From: JAVBJN01 sp031546985
Lineage (GTDB): Bacteria; Bacteroidota; Bacteroidia; Chitinophagales; Chitinophagaceae
Assembly (NCBI GenBank): GCA_031546985.1
Contig: JAVBJN010000077.1
Coordinates: forward strand, 65,447-129,446
Direction: 5' to 3'
Length of the DNA stretch: 64,000 nt
Shown: piece after piece, positions 16,692-23,636 of the stretch
How positions within the stretch are numbered: the stretch's first letter is position 1
Layout of the letters: every line of letters starts with the position of its first letter
The notes under the pieces: model-generated
Databases searched by the model: none
The model's input: only the letters and a program-made list of their open reading frames with translations
Told to the model about the DNA's origin: nothing
Program-made: the position numbers and the translations under genes

Positions 16692-17642
16692 TTACGGTTT
16701 TTTTACATCTTGAAGCGGTGCGTTCAATTCTTCGGATGGTATAGGTACGCCACTATATGTAGTTTTTTGTGGATCGCCGGTAGATTTTCTTGACAAGTTT
16801 TCAACTTTAACAGCATCCACTTCTTCATATTCTACGCCATTTGCATTTTGTCCGGCTCGCGCTGTACCCTGGTCATAATCATAACTATGCCCTAAAAAAT
16901 CATGCGCCAACCCTGCTCTTGGTGTTCTTTTATCACCCCTAATATTTTCCTCTGCGCGTGGATCATAATCCACGCTGGAACCTGTTGGTAAATGATCAGT
17001 AACCCTTTGTTCCACATCAGGGGTTGAGCCATTCCCATCTGCCGGATTGTTAGGCAATCCAATTGTGTGAATTTCTTTACTGTCCTGAAGTACACCAACC
17101 CTTCTTCCCAATTCTTTGTCGTCTTTTTTAAGCAAATCTATATCTCTTGCAACCGTAATGGCATAACCGTTATTTCCTTTGTATTTGGAACCGTCTTCAT
17201 TATAAAGTTTGCCTCCCCGGTATGTTACATAACGGTTGGAAAACGCACCTGTTTCATCCTGTGTCCTGAAAGCAATACGAATTTCCCTTCCATCAGGGTC
17301 TTTGTATAAGATAGGATTATTTGCACAAAAGGCATACGGGCTTATACTTGGATACTTACTGGCAAGGGGGTCAATAGCTAACCATCGGGAAGGAGAACTA
17401 TTAGTAAACGTGGTATCATTTTCATTCAGCAAACGAACGATCTTTTTCGTTCTTGTATTAATAATGACAGAACCCATGCGTTGTAAGCTGTCCGTGTCGA
17501 AATGCTCCACATACTTGCCATGTGTGAGTGTGACAACGTTGCCCTTTTTACCTATTGCTTTGTACGGGTTATAGTCCTGCGCAGCAGCAGTAAAAGCAGC
17601 AGACAGCAATATTAATGACGAAAGGAGTTTTATGTTTCGCAT
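16692..17642 (-). CDS. Short secreted RHS-core protein with M91-like metallopeptidase-type C-terminus
   Basis: This encodes 316 residues with signal peptide MRNIKLLSSLILLSAAFTAAA. An RHS-associated core lies at about 86-112 (DPLASKYPSISPYAF, NNPILYKDPDG). The C-terminal 200 residues contain GLAHDFLGHSYDYDQG (about 242-257) and YEEVDAVKVEN (about 269-279). The order 'LAH..gH..., EE..AV..EN' recalls the M91 (NleD-like) effector domain often attached to RHS cores. Instead of HExxH the protein has H-D-F-L-G-H with one extra residue, so catalytic competence is uncertain. There are no YD repeats. It lies between class A and class B transglutaminase genes. Confidence 0.62.
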   Translation of the reverse strand: MRNIKLLSSLILLSAAFTAAAQDYNPYKAIGKKGNVVTLTHGKYVEHFDTDSLQRMGSVIINTRTKKIVRLLNENDTTFTNSSPSRWLAIDPLASKYPSISPYAFCANNPILYKDPDGREIRIAFRTQDETGAFSNRYVTYRGGKLYNEDGSKYKGNNGYAITVARDIDLLKKDDKELGRRVGVLQDSKEIHTIGLPNNPADGNGSTPDVEQRVTDHLPTGSSVDYDPRAEENIRGDKRTPRAGLAHDFLGHSYDYDQGTARAGQNANGVEYEEVDAVKVENLSRKSTGDPQKTTYSGVPIPSEELNAPLQDVKKP

Positions 17643-17651
17643 AAGTGAAAA

Positions 17652-19013
17652 TTATTGCTTTTTTATTTGAATAGTGACTTTTGACTTTTTTAGTTGTTCT
17701 GATATTAAGCGATTGATTTCCTGGTTTTCCTGCTTCTTCTTTTCGTCCTCTATCGTTTTTAACCAGCGTTCATAGGCTTCTTTAGGCATGTCCTGATAGC
17801 CTGTGCCGTCGATCATCGCATAAGCAGCGTGCATTTCTTTGTAAGCGGCATATTCGTTAGGATGGTTGGGTAGATCATCAACACCTTTAACACCTGCAGC
17901 ACGAATCATCCGCATGGTGCGCTTGGTGATTTCATTTTCATCTATGATTAAAGCGGTAAGATTTTTTGGTTCCAGTTGTTCTATCTTTTTACGCATCTGC
18001 GCAGCAAAATCATCATAGCCAAACTTATCCATGTACCCCATTAATAAATCGGAAAGGCAATAAACCCAAAGTCGCTTTTGTGAAAAAGTATCAAGAAAAG
18101 TTTTGTTCTTGATAGCCGTAGCATTGATGTATCCCGATTGAATCATCCACTGTGCGCTTACAATATTGCCGTTTGTCGTTTCGTAAAATAGCAGGTTGCC
18201 GTTATCATCGGGGAATTGGATGAATGAATGTTGCGGAGAAATAGAAAGCCATGCTTTCGCTTTTAATTGCTGCGCAATCATCAAATATAAAAGAGGCATG
18301 GAATGACATTGCCCGGAATTGGTTGCGATCAGTTTTGAAACAAACATCTTCGACCAATCCTTTTCTCCCATGAAATCATCAAAATCATATTTCAGCGATG
18401 GAACACTCATGGTTGTATTCCTTTCAGCATAATAGTAGCTATTATCCCGTTGATACAATTGCTGTATGCCATAATTCAAGGCAAGCTGATTAGTGGTGTC
18501 AAGTTTTTCGCGCTTTAATATCTGACGTACCAGGTTTACCCGATGATGAATGGCATTTGAATACTGTGCGTAGGAAATGGTATTATTATAGAAGGCGTTT
18601 TCAGTAATGAATACGGCATCGGCAAGAGAAAAGTCATCAGGGTTTAATTTCAATAGCTTACTGTAGGCATCTCTGTAAATTTTTGTTGCCTGTATGTATT
18701 CTCTTTGAGCATTGCCTTTATCAAGTTCTTCAACATCCTTGCGTATATCTTCAAGCTGTTGTTGCTGGTTCTGATTGCCTGGCTGCCTTAAAAATTGATT
18801 TTGACTATTTATGACACTTGAAGCAGTGCCGCCCATCTGAACCTGAGTGTTGGTACCCAGAGCAGGCTTTACGCCACCAACATTATCATAACGGGGGAAG
18901 GACGCAACTTGAGGGGTCAGTATCGTAGGGATGCCGACATTCTGTGAATGACCTTTTGGGTTGCAGAAAATAATACATAACAGCACTTGTGCCGCTGCCA
19001 GTAGCTTGTTCAT
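17652..19013 (-). CDS. Secreted transglutaminase-like protein (class A paralog)
   Basis: This encodes 453 residues with a signal peptide (MNKLLAAAQVLLCIIFCNPKG). It shares the VQMGGTASSVI motif near the N-terminus with the protein at 6112-7560. The catalytic-type residues are Cys in SGQCHSMPLLYLM (about 236), His in SPQHSFIQFP (about 262) and Glu in FYETTN. The C-terminus has GYQDMPKEAYERWL, then a Lys-rich tail. It heads the second operon, ten bases before the RHS-core gene. The gene order mirrors the first operon, so the two loci are duplicates with exchanged toxin modules. Confidence 0.72.
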   Translation of the reverse strand: MNKLLAAAQVLLCIIFCNPKGHSQNVGIPTILTPQVASFPRYDNVGGVKPALGTNTQVQMGGTASSVINSQNQFLRQPGNQNQQQQLEDIRKDVEELDKGNAQREYIQATKIYRDAYSKLLKLNPDDFSLADAVFITENAFYNNTISYAQYSNAIHHRVNLVRQILKREKLDTTNQLALNYGIQQLYQRDNSYYYAERNTTMSVPSLKYDFDDFMGEKDWSKMFVSKLIATNSGQCHSMPLLYLMIAQQLKAKAWLSISPQHSFIQFPDDNGNLLFYETTNGNIVSAQWMIQSGYINATAIKNKTFLDTFSQKRLWVYCLSDLLMGYMDKFGYDDFAAQMRKKIEQLEPKNLTALIIDENEITKRTMRMIRAAGVKGVDDLPNHPNEYAAYKEMHAAYAMIDGTGYQDMPKEAYERWLKTIEDEKKKQENQEINRLISEQLKKSKVTIQIKKQ

Positions 19014-19083
19014 TTGTTTGGTTGATAAGTGAAAAGGGTTATGCGATATTACAAATTTTATTTTAATTTATCCATTAATTTTC

Positions 19084-19530
19084 TCATTGAAGTCGTATGT
19101 ATTCTAATAGGCTCGTTGCCATCCACTCCGAAAAGAAATGCCCCCGGTTTACAAGTGAGATAATAGCTTCTTTCCATTCCAATGGATCGCCACTTTTAAT
19201 CAGGTAGGAGGTTGCACCATTTTTAACCATTTTCACTAAAGATTCTGTTTCAAGATTAGCTGTAAGTGCAGCAATTTTTATCTCAGGAAATTGTCGCCTT
19301 ATTATAGCAGCCACTTGATAGCCCTTCATTTTAGGCATGTTATAATCCAAAAGACAAACTTTAGGTAATGTTTCTGCGTTACTTAACTGTTCAATCAATG
19401 TTTTACCGTCCGGTGCCGCTATAATTACTTTGAAACCCAATTGTTTTAATACAGTACATATCATTTCCCGCATTTGCTTGTGGTCATCTACAATAGCTAC
19501 GCTGATTTCTTCATTTTGCTCAATCGTCAT
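19084..19530 (-). CDS. Stand-alone response-regulator receiver protein
   Basis: This encodes 148 residues. The receiver domain is complete: acidic pair DD at about 15-16, phospho-acceptor Asp in CLLDYNMPKMKG (about 63), Thr in ALTAN and Lys in YLIKSGDP. After the receiver come about 25 residues (NRGHFFSEWMATSLLEYI) resembling the linker of NarL/LuxR regulators, then the protein stops without a DNA-binding domain. No histidine kinase is nearby. It may signal through protein contacts, or be a truncated NarL-type regulator. The gap of 70 bases to the transglutaminase operon makes co-transcription possible. Confidence 0.82.
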   Translation of the reverse strand: MTIEQNEEISVAIVDDHKQMREMICTVLKQLGFKVIIAAPDGKTLIEQLSNAETLPKVCLLDYNMPKMKGYQVAAIIRRQFPEIKIAALTANLETESLVKMVKNGATSYLIKSGDPLEWKEAIISLVNRGHFFSEWMATSLLEYIRLQ

Positions 19531-19738
19531 TTATTTATGGTGTTAGGAATTTACAAATTGAATTTGTGATAATGTTTAATTGTTATAGTTGGTTCACAAC
19601 GTTTCAATGCAATTTTCCTGCCATAGCGAAGGAAAAGTTTACATTCAAGCCTGCAAAATTTTAATGGTGGTTTTTTTGATGGTTATAGTGGTGTTTATTA
19701 TTATCAATATTAGAAAGCTGCTTAGACTATTAATAATC

Positions 19739-22048
19739 CTATTCGTTTATTTCTTCTGGGCTTTCGATAATAAATGTTCCTTTGGTGAACGTGTAATACC
19801 TTCCTTTGAAGCGGATGTACTCTTTATCAATTATTATCTCGCCGCTACTATGCCGTTTTTCCATTACTCGCGGAAAGTGTTTAGAAGAGGGACTTTCAGA
19901 AGGTTTATAACCCATGCGTCTTAGCATTTCGCTTACATAGCTTTTATTATGGTGCTGTTTTACAAGTGAAGCAACTTCCATCAGCGGCATTGTAATAATT
20001 TCATCGCCGCTCACTTCAAACAGTTCTGATATTGCAATTTCCAGCTGCTTTTCCAATGTCATTTTGCTGGAAGCAACTACTTTCTTTAAGGCATCAGTAA
20101 CTAATAGCCTCGTTTCAAACCAATGGCGTTCTCTTTCCAATGATTTCATTTTTCGGCCACTCAGGAAACAAACAAATCCGGGAATTTCACCGACCATTTT
20201 TTTTAGCAGGTTCACATCCCTGTGTTCATCCGAAAGGGGAGGGACTTTAATGACCCAAAACCTGATCTCTTCTTTGTCTATCCTGATAAAGTCATCTACT
20301 TTATTAGAGTTGAGAATGAACTTGGAAAAGAAACTAATACTCTTCTGATCCTTTCCCTTACTGTTCCAAATGGCAGTTTTGGCGGTAGATAATGCTTTAA
20401 GCCTTTCTAAAACAATGTCCTTATCCACCTTTGTTTCGTCCACCATTACAATTAGCTTGCTCAACCAGTGCGCATTAAAATCATTTTTGAGATCTGCATT
20501 ACCTACGATGGCCATGTTCTCTTTGTAAATTTCTTTAAGCCAGTCACCAAAAGTGGTTTTACCTGTTTGTCTTTCCACACTTACAAGGCATAGGATCGGG
20601 AGAATTTGTTGCGGTTTCTGATACAATAATTGCAGGTAATCCAACCCCAACTCCCATCGCTCTATCCCGCTTGAAGGATCACTTTCATTCAACAGCACTA
20701 TTTCATTTCCGAAAATGTGCTTAATGAAATTCAGCGTATGATAGCAATCTATTTCATCATTCGGCTCCCATTCAAAGGGGTGATATAGGTTATAGCAGTT
20801 ATGGATTACCTGCCGGTAGTCTGTGTGGCTTGGTACATTGCAGAAGGAAGTGTATTTGGGGATATGCTTAAAAATATTCTTGTCATTATCCTCTTGTATG
20901 GTTTTCTTTTCCCGGCGTTCAAACGTCCTGAAAATATTATTCCATTGGTCGGGTATTTCAACATATTGATAATAGGTGTCGCCAACCCGGAAGTAATTCA
21001 AGGCTCCTTTCGGAATTATAATGCTGCATCTGGACGATTCCGTATCATATTTATACGTGGTACCAAAGAACTTAAACGGAACGTTTTTTAGTTCCGGCCT
21101 TACTTCGCTGTGGTGCCTGTAAAATTCATCAACATCATGGAGCATGAAATATTTATACACGGCACTGGTCGTTCTTGTGATCTCGATCCTGCTTAAATAA
21201 GTGCCGGAATAAAACCCGGACTTCTGCATTCTGAAATCATTAAACTCATCAGCAATTTTTGCCAGCTCTTTTTCCTTCGCTGTACATAAAAGGTCATCAA
21301 GCCCTTTAGGGTTACCCTCCAGCTCGTCTGAATTTATGTGGGCGAAGTACAGCCTGATTCCTTCTTTACTTAGCAAATCATGAAAGGCTTCTACACTCTT
21401 AAAAAAAGTGTGTGGCCTGGTAGCAAGATCAACAGTTTCCTTTATCTCTTTATTGGTAACATTCCTGCAATCTCCATCATGCAGCCAGACTATCTTTTGA
21501 ACCTTACATTGCTTTATAAGTTTCAGTATGTCTTCGTGCATTAAGCCGTCCCCGTCTTTCAGGCAGGTTATAGAGGGTACACCTACACAATAAATTCCAT
21601 GCATCATGGCCTTAAATGCCTTGAAGTGACCTTCGGTCAGGTATAATATTTCTATATCTTCTGATGCAGCATATTTTTTCAATAACACTGGCGGGAAAAA
21701 CGGTACTGTTTTTTGACCTCGCGGTATATCGTACTTCTGAATGCTATTATCTTTCTTTTGTTTTGGGTATAGCAGCCTGGTTTGCCTGTACTCCCTGGTC
21801 TTTTGCTTTCCCTCTATACTCCTGAACCAATGCACTTCACCGAGGATAGAATACAATAGTATGCCTATCCCTTTTTCATTGGGTTCAAAAATCCTGTACC
21901 TTTTGGTAACATTGGGTAGTTTGTGATATTGAGTATTTCTAAAACTGTCTTTGTAGAGGTCAATTTCAAGCATATCATCAGTAATACCTAATGCGTCCAT
22001 CCGTTCCTTAAAGTAACGTTCGGTAGTTATAAATATGCTTTCATTCAT
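19739..22048 (-). CDS. Toprim/DUF5906-type primase-helicase protein of a mobile element
   Basis: This encodes 769 residues. The region around 128-195 looks like a Toprim fold (YLTEGHFKAFKAMMHGIYC with the catalytic-type Glu, then WLHDGD). The region around 480-620 looks like a superfamily-3-like ATPase: SVERQTGKTTF as Walker A, KLIVMVDETK as Walker B and ILNSNK as a sensor-like motif. This combination is found in replication proteins of phages, plasmids and integrative elements (DUF5906 family). It ends a three-gene minus-strand unit with 22106 and 22362 and is probably the replication or mobilisation protein of the island or a nested element. Confidence 0.72.
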   Translation of the reverse strand: MNESIFITTERYFKERMDALGITDDMLEIDLYKDSFRNTQYHKLPNVTKRYRIFEPNEKGIGILLYSILGEVHWFRSIEGKQKTREYRQTRLLYPKQKKDNSIQKYDIPRGQKTVPFFPPVLLKKYAASEDIEILYLTEGHFKAFKAMMHGIYCVGVPSITCLKDGDGLMHEDILKLIKQCKVQKIVWLHDGDCRNVTNKEIKETVDLATRPHTFFKSVEAFHDLLSKEGIRLYFAHINSDELEGNPKGLDDLLCTAKEKELAKIADEFNDFRMQKSGFYSGTYLSRIEITRTTSAVYKYFMLHDVDEFYRHHSEVRPELKNVPFKFFGTTYKYDTESSRCSIIIPKGALNYFRVGDTYYQYVEIPDQWNNIFRTFERREKKTIQEDNDKNIFKHIPKYTSFCNVPSHTDYRQVIHNCYNLYHPFEWEPNDEIDCYHTLNFIKHIFGNEIVLLNESDPSSGIERWELGLDYLQLLYQKPQQILPILCLVSVERQTGKTTFGDWLKEIYKENMAIVGNADLKNDFNAHWLSKLIVMVDETKVDKDIVLERLKALSTAKTAIWNSKGKDQKSISFFSKFILNSNKVDDFIRIDKEEIRFWVIKVPPLSDEHRDVNLLKKMVGEIPGFVCFLSGRKMKSLERERHWFETRLLVTDALKKVVASSKMTLEKQLEIAISELFEVSGDEIITMPLMEVASLVKQHHNKSYVSEMLRRMGYKPSESPSSKHFPRVMEKRHSSGEIIIDKEYIRFKGRYYTFTKGTFIIESPEEINE

Positions 22049-22105
22049 ATTGTGTTCAACTGTTACGAATAGGTTGTTAGTGCGCCTATATTTTGTCGCT
22101 ATAGG

Positions 22106-22378
22106 CTAAATGTTTGTATGTCCATCAACGATGTTGTATTTAATGTTTAGTGTCTGTAGGATATCCCCAATAGTGGGAGCCAGCTTTTCTTCCAGATGAT
22201 TTACCAAGGCATTTAGGCTGCTCAGTTCTAATCCGAAGGAAATTAATTTCAGCCTGCATTTAAAACAACCGCATTCCAGGTACCTTAATTCCAGGTCGGT
22301 GTATATTTCTTTATACTTTTCTTGTAGGTTACAAAACTCCAGGTAAGCTATCATATCAGTTCTATTTGTTGGTTTCAT
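22106..22378 (-). CDS. Small hypothetical protein of the replication module
   Basis: I chose the ATG of MKPTNRTDMIAYLEF, giving 90 residues; the longer reading overlaps the upstream gene by about 100 bases in another frame. The protein is helical with three cysteines (CNLQ, ECGCFKC) that could bind metal. It overlaps the 3' end of the small DNA-binding gene by 17 bases and is followed 57 bases later by the primase-helicase gene. The function is unknown; co-expression with the replication protein is likely. Confidence 0.5.
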   Translation of the reverse strand: MKPTNRTDMIAYLEFCNLQEKYKEIYTDLELRYLECGCFKCRLKLISFGLELSSLNALVNHLEEKLAPTIGDILQTLNIKYNIVDGHTNI

Positions 22379-22625
22379 CGGTATTGTTTGTTTTGATTTC
22401 CAGTTCAGCCATGCTCTTTCCAAATACTTTGCAGAACGCTTCTTTTGTTTCTGGCCTGACATAACTGGTACATGCTTCTTTCATGTAGATAATGCGCCTG
22501 ATGGTGTCTTTGCTCTGACCGGACTGCTTGATAACTTTATCTAACAAGAGTGTTCTTTTATCAATAGGCAGTTGTACCAGCCATGCCCTAATATTAAATC
22601 GGTATTTACTTATTGTACTATCCAT
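22362..22625 (-). CDS. Small putative helix-turn-helix protein
   Basis: This encodes 87 residues. The segment DKVIKQSGQSKDTIRRIIYMK (about 29-49) has the pattern of a short HTH in which a helix, a turn around SGQSKDT and a recognition helix follow each other. It is the first gene of the replication module, diverging from the XRE gene at 22755 across a promoter gap full of GGTAATCAA-type repeats. It could be an accessory regulator or an excisionase-like protein. The assignment is tentative. Confidence 0.45.
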   Translation of the reverse strand: MDSTISKYRFNIRAWLVQLPIDKRTLLLDKVIKQSGQSKDTIRRIIYMKEACTSYVRPETKEAFCKVFGKSMAELEIKTNNTDETNK

Positions 22626-22650
22626 TTTGATTGCCTTTTATTCCCTTTTA

Positions 22651-22681
22651 TTGATTTTTTGTGTAAAATTTGATACATTTG
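22651..22681 (+). promoter_or_regulatory. Promoter of the XRE repressor gene
   Basis: TTG at 22651-22653 and TACATTTG at 22674-22681, separated by 20 bases, fit the Bacteroidota TTG/TAnnTTTG promoter. The XRE gene starts 74 bases further on. Confidence 0.5.
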
Positions 22682-22682
22682 T

Positions 22683-22746
22683 GTAATCATTGAGAATCAA
22701 AGGTAATCAAAAAGGAATTATTAGCAATCGCAGGTAATCAAAAAAG
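22683..22746. promoter_or_regulatory. Repeated GGTAATCAA operator-like sites
   Basis: GGTAATCAAAAAGG at 22702-22715 and GGTAATCAAAAAAG at 22733-22746 are 31 bases apart, with partial copies at 22683 and 22695 and an inverted version (TTGATTGCC) at 22627. They lie between the predicted start site and the ATG of the XRE gene and beside the divergent replication genes, as expected for a phage-type repressor switch. Confidence 0.5.
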
Positions 22747-22754
22747 CATCGAAT

Positions 22755-23177
22755 ATGGAAGCATTTGATCTAAAAAATTTCAGGGAAAAACATACAAAGC
22801 TGTCGCAGCGGGAGTTTGCAGCGAAAATTGGCGTTTCTCAGGGAACAGTCGGAAAAATAGAAGCCGGATACAATGGTGTTAGCAACAAGCTACTGGATAA
22901 AATTGCAGCTAAGTTTGAGATAGATACTGAGCCATATAAAAGTTATAACCTGGATAAAGAATCAGTACACGATGAACATAAAATCGAGATTGGGGAATTC
23001 GAATACAAGTATTACAAGCTGCTTGAAGAAAAGGAAGCATTACATACTAAGCTGCTAGAACTTAGTGGTGAGAACAACGACCTGTTGAAGAAAATCGTAG
23101 TTTGTAACGAGGAGAAGAATGAACTGCTTATTGAACGGGAGCAATTAAATAAGAAAATAGAAATGATGAGTAAGTAA
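22755..23177 (+). CDS. XRE-family repressor with C-terminal coiled coil
   Basis: This encodes 140 residues. The N-terminal HTH spans about residues 5-60 (FREKHTKLSQREFAAKIGVS, then VGKIEAGYNGVSNKLLDKIA). Residues about 85-138 are strongly heptad-like and charged (Glu, Lys, Leu), suggesting a dimeric coiled coil. It is divergent from the replication module, with repeated operator-like sites between. The best reading is a repressor controlling replication or mobility genes. No ligand-binding or protease (LexA-like) domain is present. Confidence 0.82.
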   Translation: MEAFDLKNFREKHTKLSQREFAAKIGVSQGTVGKIEAGYNGVSNKLLDKIAAKFEIDTEPYKSYNLDKESVHDEHKIEIGEFEYKYYKLLEEKEALHTKLLELSGENNDLLKKIVVCNEEKNELLIEREQLNKKIEMMSK

Positions 23178-23190
23178 CCTTCCGAATATA

Positions 23191-23310
23191 TGATTTTGCT
23201 ACAAATAGCAACAAGTATTTAGGCTGTTGTAGCATAGTCTTAAATCGATAATCAGTTTTTTATTTTTTGCAACAAATACTATAAGCGAAAGTGCAGAGAC
23301 AAAAAATGCT
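23191..23310. repeat. Left copy of imperfect direct repeat flanking the type I R-M cassette
   Basis: The segment beginning TGATTTTGCTACAAATAGCA and containing AACAAGTATTTAGGCTGTTG aligns over about 120 bases with 30779-30900 beyond hsdM, apart from a 9-base gap and scattered mismatches. Inside it, GCTACAA and TTGTAGC form an inverted repeat. Confidence 0.65.
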
Positions 23311-23367
23311 CAAAAACCACTTTAAGGCCTTGCATTGTCTTCGGTATCCATAGCTGCTTTTGTCAAT

Positions 23368-23422
23368 TCACTATAATACAGTGACTATTTGCACTCTTTG
23401 CTGGTGTAGTTTACTATATTTG
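23368..23422 (+). promoter_or_regulatory. Promoter and palindromic operator of the type I R-M operon
   Basis: TCACTATAATACAGTGA (23368-23384) is a 5-7-5 inverted repeat. Just downstream, TTTG at 23388-23391 and TATATTTG at 23415-23422 resemble a Bacteroidota promoter with a 23-base spacer. The HTH gene starts 26 bases later. Autoregulation by that HTH protein is plausible. Confidence 0.45.
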
Positions 23423-23447
23423 GCATTTAAATTTAATTAGGCTTCAA

Positions 23448-23636
23448 ATGAACCGAATTAAGGATGTTTTAAAGGAAAAAGGTATCTCTCAAGCTTGGCT
23501 TGCGAAAAAATTAGAAAAAAGTTATAATACGATTAATGAGTACGTTCGAAATGTAAGACAACCACGCATTGAAGACTTATATCGAATTGCCAAAATTTTG
23601 GACGTTAACGCTAAAGACTTATTGAACGAAGAATAA
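23448..23636 (+). CDS. Small XRE regulator of the type I R-M operon
   Basis: This encodes 62 residues that are almost entirely a Cro/C1-type HTH: IKDVLKEKGISQAWLAKKLE, then TINEYVRNVRQPRIEDLYRI. The stop and the hsdR start overlap by one base (TAATG), so translation is coupled. Such small HTH proteins act as controllers (C-protein-like) that time restriction after entry of the genes into a new host. A palindrome lies upstream of its promoter. I am confident of the fold and fairly confident of the regulatory role. Confidence 0.85.
   Translation: MNRIKDVLKEKGISQAWLAKKLEKSYNTINEYVRNVRQPRIEDLYRIAKILDVNAKDLLNEE

Noticed and set aside
19589..19924. A 111-residue plus-strand frame with a hydrophobic segment
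   Set aside because: Most of it overlaps the end of the replication protein gene in antisense, and the free part is a low-complexity Val/Ile stretch from AT-rich DNA.
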